DNA from: UBA5078 sp040384465
GTDB lineage: Bacteria; Pseudomonadota; Gammaproteobacteria; Pseudomonadales; Pseudohongiellaceae
NCBI GenBank assembly: GCA_040384465.1
Contig: JAZKJF010000015.1
Coordinates: 1 to 64,000, forward strand
DNA: 64,000 nt
Direction: 5' to 3'
Below, piece after piece: positions 24,882-34,150 of the stretch. The notes under the pieces were generated by a model. It made no database searches, was not told where the DNA came from, and saw only the letters and a list, made by a program, of their open reading frames with translations. The position numbers were made by a program, and so were the translations under genes. Position 1 is the first letter of the stretch, and the number at the start of each line of letters is the position of its first letter.

Positions 24882-27116
24882 TCAGAAGCGCAACGTGTAC
24901 TTGAATTTGACGCTCAAGTCCGAGTTCGCCGACTGGAAGGAATTGTCCTTGTCTTTGTCCTGCAGATTGTAATTGAGCACGATGAAACCCTCCTGACCCG
25001 CACGTGGCACCCATTGCAAGCGAGTATTAACACCCACTTCTTCTGACAGATTGTCATACTGCACCAGACTCACCCAGTACAACGTGGACGAGAACGCGAC
25101 CTGTGTAGAAAGCGAGGTCAGCCGCGTGATGAAGTCGCCCTGCGGCAGCGTGATGTCGTTCCAGTCATAGCTCATCGACATGACGAAATTGCGTGACTGC
25201 GTCCACGCCACCGAGCCGTTGAGATTGTTGCGCTCGCCGTTGTAGAAATCGCCCTGGGTCATGCTGAAGCGGCCCGAGAATTCCCGTTGCCCGGCGGTGG
25301 TGAATGCCACCGTGCTTTCATTGAAAGAGTAATTGCCTGGCTGGATCAGCACGCGTTTATCCGGTGCGTTGTAAACAGCGAAGGCATTGCGAACCACTTC
25401 CTTGTTGGTCTGATAGGCAAAGCTCACGCGGTCGCGGGTATTGGTGTCCAGTTCCAGCAGGCGAAAGGCCAGCACCTGACTCTGCAGGCCCCCACCAATC
25501 ACGTTCACCTTTTGAGCATCGATGCCGGTATAGGCCGTCTGCAGAAAGCTGTCGCGGAAGAAATGGGTGTAGCCCACATCGGCCGTGTAATCCTGAATAT
25601 TGGCGCGGTTGATGTAGCCCATCGCCGGATTGAAATTCGCCTGCACTTCTTTGAAGCCGATGCCGCCGCGCAGCCCGGTGTTGTTGGGCGAACGCAGTGC
25701 CAGACCATAGGCGGTATCGTCGCCATTCAGGCCCGGCGTGTCGGAGCGCTGATACCACACATCGCCTTCTATGGTCTGACCACCCGCCAGGCGCGTGTTC
25801 TGGTAACGGTAGTCCAGCCCGTACACCGAGTTGTCGCGGTTCGAGGCCGGGTCACCGTCGGTGAAGATCATGCCGACGCTGGATTCTGCCATGACGTTGG
25901 CCGACACCCGCCCGATGAACAGATTGGACGCATCCACCGCGCCGAACTCATCCTGCTTGATGGCCAGCGTGCCGATGTTCCAGCGCCCCACGCGGCCACT
26001 GATGCGCCCGCCGTACTCGACGTCCACCGGCGCCCCCGATTGACTCAGGCCCAGCTTGCGCGAGAAATATGGGCGCGCATTCTCCCTTGCCGCGCGGGAC
26101 TCTGCCGAGTTGCCGCCGCCGCCGATGCTGCCGAACTGGAACAGGTCGGAGTCATTCAGGAAGAAGTCGCGCTTCTCCGGGAAGAACAGGTTGAAGCGGG
26201 TCAGGTTGACCTGACGGTTGTCCACTTCCGTGGCCGAGAAGTCCGTGTTGATCGTCAGCGCCGCGTTAAGCGACGGCGTCAGGCGATAGAACGCATCCAG
26301 CGAGGGGTCGGTCTGCGTGTTGGTGGTATTGAGCGAGAAGTTCTTGTTGCGGTTGGTGGAGAACGATGGCACCAGGTCCAGCCCGACGCCCTGATCCATG
26401 CCTTCCAGACCTGTCACGAGTCCCGAGATGCTGGGGTTGTAGGTGCGGTTGTAGGACACCCAGGCCATCTCCTCGCCGCGGCGACGGATACCGCGCCCGA
26501 AGTTGAAGCCCCAGGTATCGATGCTCGGGTCGAAGGGCAGGGACTTGAAGGGTATCTCCAGCTCGGCAATCCAGCTGTTGCCATCGACACTGGTGGCGGT
26601 GTCCCAGATGGTGTTCCACTCGATCTGAAACGAGTTGACGCTGGTGTACAACGCCTCATGACGCGCGGCATTGAGATTGGTCTCGAAGCGGTAGCCGGTG
26701 CGCTGTGTGTTGAAAGGGTCGAGTATCACTACCAACCGGTCGTCCGAGCCCATACCCTGCCCGTGGCGAATCACCGGCGCAGCGATCAGATCGGGCTCGC
26801 TGTCGTACATGCGCGCTGCGATGTACATTGCATCATCGTCATAGACTACATACACCTCAGTGCGTTCGCTGGGTTCAGTCTGATTGCCGGGGCGTATCTG
26901 ATGAAAATCGGTGATCGGCTCGGCCTGCTGCCAGACGGCATCGTCCATCCTGCCGTCGATGACCGGAGGAGTCGCGACGCGCACGGCGCGCACCTGCTTC
27001 TGAGCGGTCGCTGGAACGGTCTCCGTGATCTGGGCCTGGGTTCCAGCACTCACGAGGGCGGTGGTAGTGGCGATGAGCGCACAAGTGGCAAGGCGTGGCG
27101 AAACGGGTTTGAACAT
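24882..27116 (-). CDS. DUF5916 exported protein with carbohydrate-binding-9-like domain
   Basis: 744 residues from ATG 27116. A signal peptide ends near AGTQAQ. Residues about 45-230 are CBM9-like (PPVIDGRMDDAVWQQAEP ... EVYVVYDDDAMYIAARMYDS). The rest has beta-strand patterns of an outer-membrane barrel, with FFPEKRDFFLND typical of DUF5916, ending in KFKYTLRF with a terminal aromatic residue. It probably resides in the outer membrane; function unknown. Codons 14 residues upstream are open but lack a ribosome site. It is followed at 24721-24881 by a short gene-free gap. Confidence 0.88.
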   Translation of the reverse strand: MFKPVSPRLATCALIATTTALVSAGTQAQITETVPATAQKQVRAVRVATPPVIDGRMDDAVWQQAEPITDFHQIRPGNQTEPSERTEVYVVYDDDAMYIAARMYDSEPDLIAAPVIRHGQGMGSDDRLVVILDPFNTQRTGYRFETNLNAARHEALYTSVNSFQIEWNTIWDTATSVDGNSWIAELEIPFKSLPFDPSIDTWGFNFGRGIRRRGEEMAWVSYNRTYNPSISGLVTGLEGMDQGVGLDLVPSFSTNRNKNFSLNTTNTQTDPSLDAFYRLTPSLNAALTINTDFSATEVDNRQVNLTRFNLFFPEKRDFFLNDSDLFQFGSIGGGGNSAESRAARENARPYFSRKLGLSQSGAPVDVEYGGRISGRVGRWNIGTLAIKQDEFGAVDASNLFIGRVSANVMAESSVGMIFTDGDPASNRDNSVYGLDYRYQNTRLAGGQTIEGDVWYQRSDTPGLNGDDTAYGLALRSPNNTGLRGGIGFKEVQANFNPAMGYINRANIQDYTADVGYTHFFRDSFLQTAYTGIDAQKVNVIGGGLQSQVLAFRLLELDTNTRDRVSFAYQTNKEVVRNAFAVYNAPDKRVLIQPGNYSFNESTVAFTTAGQREFSGRFSMTQGDFYNGERNNLNGSVAWTQSRNFVMSMSYDWNDITLPQGDFITRLTSLSTQVAFSSTLYWVSLVQYDNLSEEVGVNTRLQWVPRAGQEGFIVLNYNLQDKDKDNSFQSANSDLSVKFKYTLRF

Positions 27117-27186
27117 CGTCCTGAAATCCTGAATTGATGTGTAAGTGGGAATTACCAAGCAAGAGTACGGACCATGCCGGGTTTTC

Positions 27187-28014
27187 TTACAGCGGCGAGT
27201 GAAGAATCCCCAACTGGATCAGTGCCTCTCTCACGACACTGAGGCGCGCGGGGCCGAAGCTCTCCGCCGGGGCATTGGCCTGCAGCAGAGAGGCGAAAAA
27301 GTAAACATGGTCATCCTTTTCCACCCAGCCTGCCCACCAGCCCGTGTTGTCCTGATTCGAGAGCGTCGCCCAGCCGGTTTTCGCGCGCAGCACATAGCCG
27401 TCGCCTTCTTCATTGACCATCATCTCTTTCACAGCCGTCATGCTCCGCTCCGAGAACGGCAGCTCATTCCGATACAGGCGTACGAGAAAATCGACCTGCT
27501 GGCGTGGCGACAGCCGCAGTCCCCCGGTCAGCCAGAAGGTATCGATGCCGCCGGAAATATCGCGATTGCCATAACCCACCGCATCAATGAATCCCTGCAT
27601 GCGTTCAGGACCGACGCTTTTCACCAGTTGTTGAAAATGCGGCACCGCCGAGAGGCGAAACGCCGACTGCAGATCGAGATCACGATTGATTTCGGGGCGG
27701 CTGCGCTGCACACCGTCCCAAGGGATCACCGTGTTCTTGTCGGCGATTACGCCGGTTTCCAGTGCCGCCAGTGCACTGAAAATTTTGAAAGTGGAGGCGG
27801 GCAACCAAGCTTGATCGACACGCTCGGCGTGGCCTGCCAGATAGGTGCCTTTTTGAAGATCAAAGATCAGCACGCTGCCTTCGAAACCGGTGGCGTCGAC
27901 AATGGCACGCAGCTCGGGTAATTCCTTAACGGTGGTGGTGGAAGACTGGGAGTAAACACTGTGCGAGATGAACAACAAACTCAACACAAAAAAACGAAGC
28001 AAAACTTTCTGCAC
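27187..28014 (-). CDS. Class D (OXA-type) beta-lactamase
   Basis: 275 residues with signal peptide (cleavage near SVYSQ). All class D motifs are present: Ser74-Thr-Phe-Lys77 (PASTFK), Ser122-Ala-Val124, Tyr148-Gly-Asn150, Trp161 and Lys212-Thr-Gly214, followed by the WWAGW strand. It hydrolyses beta-lactams in the periplasm by an acyl-serine route with carboxylated Lys77, as known for the family. No integron, insertion sequence or attachment site is adjacent; the neighbours are chromosomal housekeeping genes, so it looks intrinsic. The substrate range cannot be predicted. Confidence 0.95.
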   Translation of the reverse strand: MQKVLLRFFVLSLLFISHSVYSQSSTTTVKELPELRAIVDATGFEGSVLIFDLQKGTYLAGHAERVDQAWLPASTFKIFSALAALETGVIADKNTVIPWDGVQRSRPEINRDLDLQSAFRLSAVPHFQQLVKSVGPERMQGFIDAVGYGNRDISGGIDTFWLTGGLRLSPRQQVDFLVRLYRNELPFSERSMTAVKEMMVNEEGDGYVLRAKTGWATLSNQDNTGWWAGWVEKDDHVYFFASLLQANAPAESFGPARLSVVREALIQLGILHSPL

Positions 28015-28044
28015 TGCAAGGCTCCTTGGATTCAGCCCGAAGGC

Positions 28045-28269
28045 TCAGACGTCTGAAGGTGCCAGAACGATTTTGTACTGCTCGCCGCCGACTTCGATGA
28101 GATCGCCCGATTTGATCTTGTTGCGGCGCCGGGTCTCGACATTGCCGTTGACCATGACGTTACCTTCGTCGATAACACCTTTGGCGGCAGCACCGCTGTC
28201 GACGATGCCCTCGAATTTCAAGATTTTATAAAGCTCGACGGGCTCGTGGTTGATCAGGATTTCTTTCAT
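28045..28269 (-). CDS. S4 RNA-binding domain protein, YbcJ-like
   Basis: 74 residues, a single S4 domain: ELYKILKFEGIVDSGAAAK, then GNVMVNGNVETRRRNKIKSGD. Matches the small YbcJ-type proteins thought to bind RNA. It lies 20 bases after cysS in the same direction, and E. coli also has ybcJ close to cysS. Confidence 0.92.
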   Translation of the reverse strand: MKEILINHEPVELYKILKFEGIVDSGAAAKGVIDEGNVMVNGNVETRRRNKIKSGDLIEVGGEQYKIVLAPSDV

Positions 28270-28289
28270 GGGTTTCCTTGAGTGTTGCG

Positions 28290-29666
28290 TTATGAACTCT
28301 TTTTAAGGACCGCACCGGCGGCCGTATCGTCGATCTCGAAACCGAGCGCACGTACTTCGGCGCGCAGACGATCTGCATCCTGCCAGCGCTTCTCGCGGCG
28401 CGCAGTTTCACGTTCGGCCAGCAGACGCTGGGCGTCCTCGGGAATTACCACTGCAGTCGGTTGCCACTGCGCGAGACCCAGCCCGAAGACTTCGTCGAAG
28501 CGCAACAAGGTAGCCTTCTTGCTGCCGGGGCTGAGTTCGGAGTGCACCAGTTCCCACGTCAATGCCAGCGCGCGGGAGGTATTCAGATCGTCATTCACAC
28601 AGGTGAGAAAGCGTTGCACATAAGCCGCATCTTCCGTCGTTGGAGTGCCCCAGTCGTGACTCGCCCGGCGCAGGCGCTCCAGCGCCGTGGCCGCCGCATC
28701 GAGTCCTTCCCAGCTGAAATTCAGATTGCTGCGATAGTGGGCGGTCAGGCACAGCAGGCGATAGGCCATCGGGTCATAACCGCGCTCGATGAGCGAGGCG
28801 ATACGCAGAAATTCGCCTGCAGACTTCGCCATTTTCGCGTCGTCAACCTGCAGGAAATAACCATGCAGCCAGTAGTTGGCGAGGCGCGTGCCATAGCACG
28901 CTTGTGCCTGCGCGATCTCGTTGGTGTGGTGCACGGGAATATGATCCTGGCCGCCGCAGTGAATGTCGAACAGCTCGCCAAGGTAGCGCGCCGACATCGC
29001 CGAACACTCGATGTGCCAGCCGGGAAAACCACGGCCCCAGGGGCTCTCCCATTCCATCTGCCGCTGCTGATCATGCGGGCTGAATTTCCACAATGCGAAG
29101 TCGGTGGGCAAACGCTTCTCGCCTTTGTCGACGCGCGCGCCTTCCTTCAACCCTTCGATATCGAGACGGGCCATATGACCGTAGTCAGAGAGCTTGGAGG
29201 TATCGAAGTACATGCCGTCCGCCGTGCGATAAGCAAAACCGCCGGCCTCGATCTGCTCGATAGCTTTGATCTGCTCCGGAATGTGATCGGTAGCGCGGCA
29301 CCACACGTGCGGCTCTTTGATGTGCAGGTGCCCCAGATCTTTCTTGAAAGCCTGCGTGTAAAGCTCGGCGATCTCCCAGGCGGTCATACCGGTGCGCCGT
29401 GCGCCAGCCAGCATCTTGTCTTCGCCCGAATCGGCATCGGAAACCAGGTGCCCGACGTCGGTGATATTGACGACATGCTGTACGCGATAGCCGTTGAATT
29501 CCAGCACGCGGCGCAGCACATCTTCGAACAGATAGGTACGCAGATTGCCGATGTGGGCGTAGTCATAAACCGTGGGGCCGCAGGCATAGAGACTGGCCAC
29601 GCCGGGCAGCAAAGGTTTGAATTCGCGCAGCTCGCGGGACCAGGTGTCGTAAAGGTGAAGCGTCAT
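28290..29666 (-). CDS. cysS: Cysteinyl-tRNA synthetase
   Basis: 458-residue class I aminoacyl-tRNA synthetase that charges tRNA-Cys. The zinc-binding region begins at CGPTVYD; the HIGH-type motif is AHIGNLRTYLF; other zinc-site elements are IECSAMS and HHTNEIAQ. The KMSKS-type loop is KMAKS, a variant in the third position. Length is close to the E. coli enzyme. Co-directional with the S4-domain gene. Confidence 0.97.
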   Translation of the reverse strand: MTLHLYDTWSRELREFKPLLPGVASLYACGPTVYDYAHIGNLRTYLFEDVLRRVLEFNGYRVQHVVNITDVGHLVSDADSGEDKMLAGARRTGMTAWEIAELYTQAFKKDLGHLHIKEPHVWCRATDHIPEQIKAIEQIEAGGFAYRTADGMYFDTSKLSDYGHMARLDIEGLKEGARVDKGEKRLPTDFALWKFSPHDQQRQMEWESPWGRGFPGWHIECSAMSARYLGELFDIHCGGQDHIPVHHTNEIAQAQACYGTRLANYWLHGYFLQVDDAKMAKSAGEFLRIASLIERGYDPMAYRLLCLTAHYRSNLNFSWEGLDAAATALERLRRASHDWGTPTTEDAAYVQRFLTCVNDDLNTSRALALTWELVHSELSPGSKKATLLRFDEVFGLGLAQWQPTAVVIPEDAQRLLAERETARREKRWQDADRLRAEVRALGFEIDDTAAGAVLKKSS

Positions 29667-29723
29667 GAGGAAACTCGTTCAGAATGAGATCTATAAGCGC
29701 AGTTTAGCATTGCCTTGCGGGTC

Positions 29724-30119
29724 TTATGGCACATTCAACTGCCAGGACACTCCGAAGCGATCATTCAGCCAGCCAAATTTCTTGCTGAACCCGTAGTTGT
29801 TCAGCGGCATCAACACGCCGCCGCCCTCGGACAACGTATTGAAGATCGTCTCCAGTTCCGCTTCATCGTCAAGATTCACGAACAGTGAGATCGATGGCGT
29901 GAAGGTAAACGCATGCACTGCCGGGCTGTCGAAACAGTTCACCTGATGACCACAGAGCGAGAGAGTCGCCACTTTGATCGCCCCTTCGGCAACAGGCTCG
30001 CCCGCACCCCAGCGCTCCGTGATATTGATCGTGGCCCCCTTGAACAGGGATGCGTAGAGGTTCATGGCCTGCTCGGCCTGACCAGTGAACATCAGAAAGG
30101 TGGAAACAGAGAGGATCAT
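29724..30119 (-). CDS. PhnB-like VOC-superfamily protein
   Basis: 131 residues of the PhnB/3-demethylubiquinone-methyltransferase-like VOC fold: STFLMFTGQAEQAMNLYASLFKGA at the start, FNTLSEGGGVLMPLNNYGFSKKFGWLNDRFGVSWQL at the end. The sequence matches the common DUF/VOC pattern but no metal-ligand set could be assigned. Function unknown; probably cytosolic single gene. Confidence 0.88.
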   Translation of the reverse strand: MILSVSTFLMFTGQAEQAMNLYASLFKGATINITERWGAGEPVAEGAIKVATLSLCGHQVNCFDSPAVHAFTFTPSISLFVNLDDEAELETIFNTLSEGGGVLMPLNNYGFSKKFGWLNDRFGVSWQLNVP

Positions 30120-30183
30120 ATCGGCGGCTCCTTATAGTCAGGTAATCAGTTCATGGTTGGTTTTGAGGTTGTCACAACAGCAT

Positions 30184-31500
30184 TCAGTGCAGCTTCAAAC
30201 GTGGCTCGGTGCTGCGCCCAATGCGGTCTCCCAGCATCCGCAGCAAGGTGCGCAATACGCCGTAGAGTGTCATCTGATGCATGCGGTACAGCGAAATATA
30301 AAACAGCCGCGCCAGTGTCCCCTCCAGCATCAGGCTGCCGGTCAGGCGTCCCATCAGGTTGCCGACCGCACTGAAACTCGCCAGTGAAATCAGCGAACCG
30401 TGATCGCGATAGCGATAATCCAGCAGGGGTTTGTCGGCCAACAGTCTTGCAAGATTCTTTGTCAGCAATGATGCCTGCTGATGCGCCGCTTGTGCCCGTG
30501 GTGGCACGAAACCGCCACTTTCACCGAGCGGACAGGCAGCGCAATCGCCGAACGCGAAGATATGCGGATCGAGCGTTGTCTGCAATGTGCGGTTCACCAG
30601 AAGTTGATGGATGCGGTTGGTTTCCAACCCCAACCCGGCCAGAAACTGCGGCGCCCGAATCCCGGCCGCCCACACTTTGATGGACGCAGGCAGGGTCTCG
30701 CCACTGGCGAGCAACAGACCGTCCGCCAGCACTTCCTTCACTTGCGAGCGCGTGTGCAGCGTTACCCCCAACTCGCGCAGCAGAACACTCACCGTGGCTG
30801 CAATGCGCTCTGGCAATACGGGCAGTACCCGAGACCCGGCCTCGATCAGGTGGATGCGCAAATCCTCGGGACGCAAGTGGTCCAAGCCATAAACCTGCAG
30901 CAACCGCGCGGCATGTTGCAACTCGGCTGCCAGTTCTACGCCCGTGGCACCGGCGCCGATGATAGCGATATTGATGGGTTCGGCAGGCAGCCCTTCCGTT
31001 CGTGCCTGTGCTTTCATGTATTGATCGAGCAGCAGTTTGTGCAGGCGCTCGGCCTGTGCGCGGGAGTCCAGAAACAGGCAATGTTCCACTGCCCCCGGCG
31101 TTCCGAAGTCGTTGGTGTTGCTGCCCACCGCGAGCACCAGCGTGTCGTAGCCGACAACACGCTCGGGAATCAGCGCCGCACCGCTTTCATCTTCGAGTGC
31201 GGCCAGCGTCACCTGGCGTTGCTCACGGTTCAGACCACACATTCCGCCCAGCTGGAAATGGAAATGATTCCACTTGGCCTGGGCGACATAACTCAATTCG
31301 TCTTCACTGGCATTGAGCGAACCGGCCGCTACCTCATGCAACAGAGGTTTCCAGATGTGCGTCATGTTCTTGTCGACCAGCGTGATGTGCGCCCGCTGGC
31401 GCTTTCCCAACGTACGCCCGAGGCGTGTCGCCAGCTCAAGACCTCCCGCACCACCACCGACGATAACAATGCGATGCAGGGCTGACGGCGATTCGGACAT
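30184..31500 (-). CDS. ndh: Type II NADH:quinone oxidoreductase
   Basis: 438 residues. N-terminal FAD fold IVGGGAGGLELATRLG, a second dinucleotide fold IAIIGAGATGVELAAELQ (about 174-191) for NADH, and FAFGDCAAC before the C-terminal membrane-associating helices. This is the non-proton-pumping NADH dehydrogenase on the inner face of the membrane. The length is close to known Ndh proteins. Leftward, followed downstream by the VOC gene after a 64-base gap. Confidence 0.92.
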   Translation of the reverse strand: MSESPSALHRIVIVGGGAGGLELATRLGRTLGKRQRAHITLVDKNMTHIWKPLLHEVAAGSLNASEDELSYVAQAKWNHFHFQLGGMCGLNREQRQVTLAALEDESGAALIPERVVGYDTLVLAVGSNTNDFGTPGAVEHCLFLDSRAQAERLHKLLLDQYMKAQARTEGLPAEPINIAIIGAGATGVELAAELQHAARLLQVYGLDHLRPEDLRIHLIEAGSRVLPVLPERIAATVSVLLRELGVTLHTRSQVKEVLADGLLLASGETLPASIKVWAAGIRAPQFLAGLGLETNRIHQLLVNRTLQTTLDPHIFAFGDCAACPLGESGGFVPPRAQAAHQQASLLTKNLARLLADKPLLDYRYRDHGSLISLASFSAVGNLMGRLTGSLMLEGTLARLFYISLYRMHQMTLYGVLRTLLRMLGDRIGRSTEPRLKLH

Positions 31501-31532
31501 CGGAGTACTCCATGTGGTGTGAGCGGGGGTGC

Positions 31533-32150
31533 TTACTGTTGATTAACAGCTGCCAGCGTAACACCCGCGCCGATATACAGCACGCCGGTGACCGCACCTT
31601 GCACTCGACCGAAACGTGATCGCGCAAAATACCCAGTCTGCAGCCGTCGCGCCAACCCGCTGCCCAGCAGGGCATAGGCCGAATCGGACAGCACGGCAAT
31701 TCCCCAGAAGAGTGCCGACAGGAACAGCACCTGTGGCAGGTAGGCCGATTCAGGGGACACAAACTGCGGCAGAAAGGCACTGAAGAACAGAATCGTCTTG
31801 GGATTGGTGAGTGAAATCCAGAAGCCTCTCTGCACAGACCCCAATGCGGAGAGCGGAGGCACCTTTCGCTGCTTGAACGCATCGCGCAGATGCCGCAGAC
31901 CAAGGAACAACAGCCAGGTAACGCCAAGCCACTTCAGCACCATAAAGCCCGAGCTGAGCGCCTCGACGAACCACGCCGTGCCCACCGCAGCAATCGCCAG
32001 CTGCACCAGCATGGCAAGGCTGGTTCCCACCACCGTCTGCAGTCCGCGCACTTTGCCATAGGCGATGCTAGTGGATACAATCGCCAGCACGTTGGGGCCA
32101 GGCATGGTGATCAAGCCCGCCGAGAGAAGAACAAACAGCGTGATTTCCAT
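31533..32150 (-). CDS. LysE/RhtB-family exporter
   Basis: 205 residues, about six membrane helices. N-terminus ALLITMPGPN-type pattern is LLSAGLITMPGPNVLAIVST, and the SLTNPKTILFF motif is in the middle, both typical of RhtB amino-acid exporters. Clearly different from the LysE-type gene at 20.9 kb (that one has NAMPGAV). It lies 39 bases after the MarC-type gene in the same direction. Substrate unknown. Confidence 0.9.
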   Translation of the reverse strand: MEITLFVLLSAGLITMPGPNVLAIVSTSIAYGKVRGLQTVVGTSLAMLVQLAIAAVGTAWFVEALSSGFMVLKWLGVTWLLFLGLRHLRDAFKQRKVPPLSALGSVQRGFWISLTNPKTILFFSAFLPQFVSPESAYLPQVLFLSALFWGIAVLSDSAYALLGSGLARRLQTGYFARSRFGRVQGAVTGVLYIGAGVTLAAVNQQ

Positions 32151-32189
32151 GAGAGAGTTCCATCAAAGAGCTTCGTGCAGAATACCGCG

Positions 32190-32831
32190 TTAAACGCCCA
32201 ACAAATCCGGAAACAAACCCTTGAGTCCGCCCGCAATGATTTCGATCGCGATGGCCGCCAGAATCAAGCCCATGATGCGTGCAAACACATTCACTGCCGT
32301 CTGGCTCAGGTAGCGGGAAATATACTCCACCGAACGAAACGCGAAAAACAACAGCGCGCACACGATGAAGATCACTCCACCGATGAGCAGGTAATGCAAC
32401 AGGCCCGGCTCCCGGTGCGCGTAGAGAATCACTGTACTGATGGCACCTGGCCCCGCCAGCAGAGGAATCGCCAGCGGCACCACGGCGATCGACTTCATCT
32501 GCTCACTTTCCAGCGCCTCTTCGTCGGTACGCTTGATGCCGTTGTTGGTCTTCGCATGCATCATCGAGATGGCCATCAGCAGAATCAGAATGCCGCCCGC
32601 GACGCGGAAGGAACTGATGGTAATACCGAAGAACTCCAGAATGAATTCGCCGAGCAGCAACGCCGACATCAGGATCAGAAACACTGCGTAGGTAGTGGTC
32701 CTGGCGATGACATTGCGCTCGGCATTGTTGAGACCTGTCGTCAACGAAATGAAGATGGGCACCGTGCCGATTGGATTGACGATGGCAATCAAGCCAATCA
32801 GCATCTTGGTGTATTCGGTGTACTCAATCAT
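32190..32831 (-). CDS. MarC-family integral membrane protein
   Basis: 213 residues with six predicted membrane helices. Family features include IAIVNPIGTVPIFISLT near the N-terminus and PLAIPLLAGPGAIST in the centre. MarC/YchE proteins were once linked with antibiotic resistance, but their role is unresolved. Start ATG 32831 lies 27 bases from the end of the NHL-repeat gene. Confidence 0.92.
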   Translation of the reverse strand: MIEYTEYTKMLIGLIAIVNPIGTVPIFISLTTGLNNAERNVIARTTTYAVFLILMSALLLGEFILEFFGITISSFRVAGGILILLMAISMMHAKTNNGIKRTDEEALESEQMKSIAVVPLAIPLLAGPGAISTVILYAHREPGLLHYLLIGGVIFIVCALLFFAFRSVEYISRYLSQTAVNVFARIMGLILAAIAIEIIAGGLKGLFPDLLGV

Positions 32832-32858
32832 CGCGACGCATCACTCAACGAGATATCC

Positions 32859-33920
32859 CTATTTTGAAGATCGCACCATCGCGCCGCCACCCGAGACCAC
32901 GGCGCCGAACACATTACCGTTGGCATCCACTGCGACACCTTCTGGGTTCGAACCATTCGGGTACGCTTCCACGGTGCCGAGGATGAAGGAGTCGACGATG
33001 CCGGTCAGCAGGCTGCCGACACGAATGCCGGGGCGCCAGCCAGGGTTGCGGATCTCGTCGAACTCAGACTCGGAGTCCGCCACATAGATCATGTCGTCGT
33101 CGGTGATGTAGATGCCGCTGGGACGACTGAAGGTTTTGAACTCACCGATATAGTTGCCTTCGAGATCGAATATCTGCAGACGATTGTTGCCGCGATCCCC
33201 CACCACCAGACGATTGTTTGAATCGATATCCAGCGCGTGCGGCGTCTTCAGCTGTCCCGGGCCGGAACCCAGGCTGCCCCACATCTTGATCAGGTTGCCG
33301 TTGCGGTCGAACTTGACGATGCGCGCCACCGTGTCCGCCGGTGCGTCCGGGTTCTGACCGCTGTGGCCATCGCCAACATAGATATTGCCATCAGCATCTG
33401 TCACCACATCACAAGGTTCGCTGAGCAGCGCATCGCTGCCATCGCCCTCGACACCCGGTGTGCCCAGCGTCAGCAGCAGCTCGCCACTGGGGCTGAACTT
33501 GTACACAGCGTGGCCTTTGCCCTGCGTGGCAGGATTGTCAGCGCGCGGCCCTTGGCCATCGGTCACCCAGACATTGCCGTCGCGGTCCACATGCAGCCCG
33601 TGCGGGAACAGAATGACGCCGCCGCCCAAAGTGGCGACGACTTCGCCTGCGGGATTGATCTTCACGATAGGGTCGAGATCGGAGCCGATGCAGCTGTTGG
33701 TGCCGCAGCGGTCAATGGCCCACAGATGCACGCCGTCGGGATCGATGTCGACGCCGGCAGTGGAGCCCCACTCGCGCCCATCCGGCAGCGTCGCCCAGCC
33801 GTCAACAGAGGTGTAGGGGTTGGGTCGGTCGTTGATAGGTTCCAGCTGCGCCATGGCGTTGCCTGCCATCGCCAGAGCGATAGCGGCACCCAGTGCGATA
33901 CGTGCGGATTGCTTGATCAT
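32859..33920 (-). CDS. Exported NHL-repeat beta-propeller protein
   Basis: 353 residues from ATG 33920, which has AGGAGG close before it; the longer frame upstream has no signal. Signal peptide ends near NAMAQ. It contains NHL-type repeats: GLHVDRDGNVWVTDGQG, CDVVTDADGNIYVGDGHSG, HALDIDSNNRLVVGDRGN, SGIYITDDDMIYVADS. Resembles peptidylamidoglycolate-lyase-like propellers, but catalytic metal ligands were not established. Probably periplasmic, binding role or enzyme unknown. Confidence 0.85.
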   Translation of the reverse strand: MIKQSARIALGAAIALAMAGNAMAQLEPINDRPNPYTSVDGWATLPDGREWGSTAGVDIDPDGVHLWAIDRCGTNSCIGSDLDPIVKINPAGEVVATLGGGVILFPHGLHVDRDGNVWVTDGQGPRADNPATQGKGHAVYKFSPSGELLLTLGTPGVEGDGSDALLSEPCDVVTDADGNIYVGDGHSGQNPDAPADTVARIVKFDRNGNLIKMWGSLGSGPGQLKTPHALDIDSNNRLVVGDRGNNRLQIFDLEGNYIGEFKTFSRPSGIYITDDDMIYVADSESEFDEIRNPGWRPGIRVGSLLTGIVDSFILGTVEAYPNGSNPEGVAVDANGNVFGAVVSGGGAMVRSSK

Positions 33921-34150
33921 CGTGCCTCCTGAATCTTGGTCGTTATTGTTGTTGTTTTCAGCTTTGGGATCTGTCTGGCAGAATCTGCGTTCTGCAACTC
34001 CGGCCGCATTGTCACCTCTGCGGCGAGGACTTCTCAAGTGGTTTCGGTGGGGTTGAGCGGGTAGAGCGACGCAATTGAGCACGCTGGAGGCGATGACACT
34101 CAAGCAGCGCTTCATCGCATTGCGCCACCAGAGTATCCCTGATATTTCAA

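Noticed and set aside
25287..27137. 616-codon plus-strand frame opposite DUF5916 gene
   Set aside because: Antisense shadow, no signal, domain or ribosome site.
28461..29687. 408-codon plus-strand frame opposite cysS
   Set aside because: cysS is certain from its motifs; the opposite frame is a byproduct of codon usage.
32859..34115. Longer NHL-protein start at 34115
   Set aside because: The extra 65 residues are polar, contain Asn and Arg runs, and hide a clear signal peptide at ATG 33920 with AGGAGG upstream.
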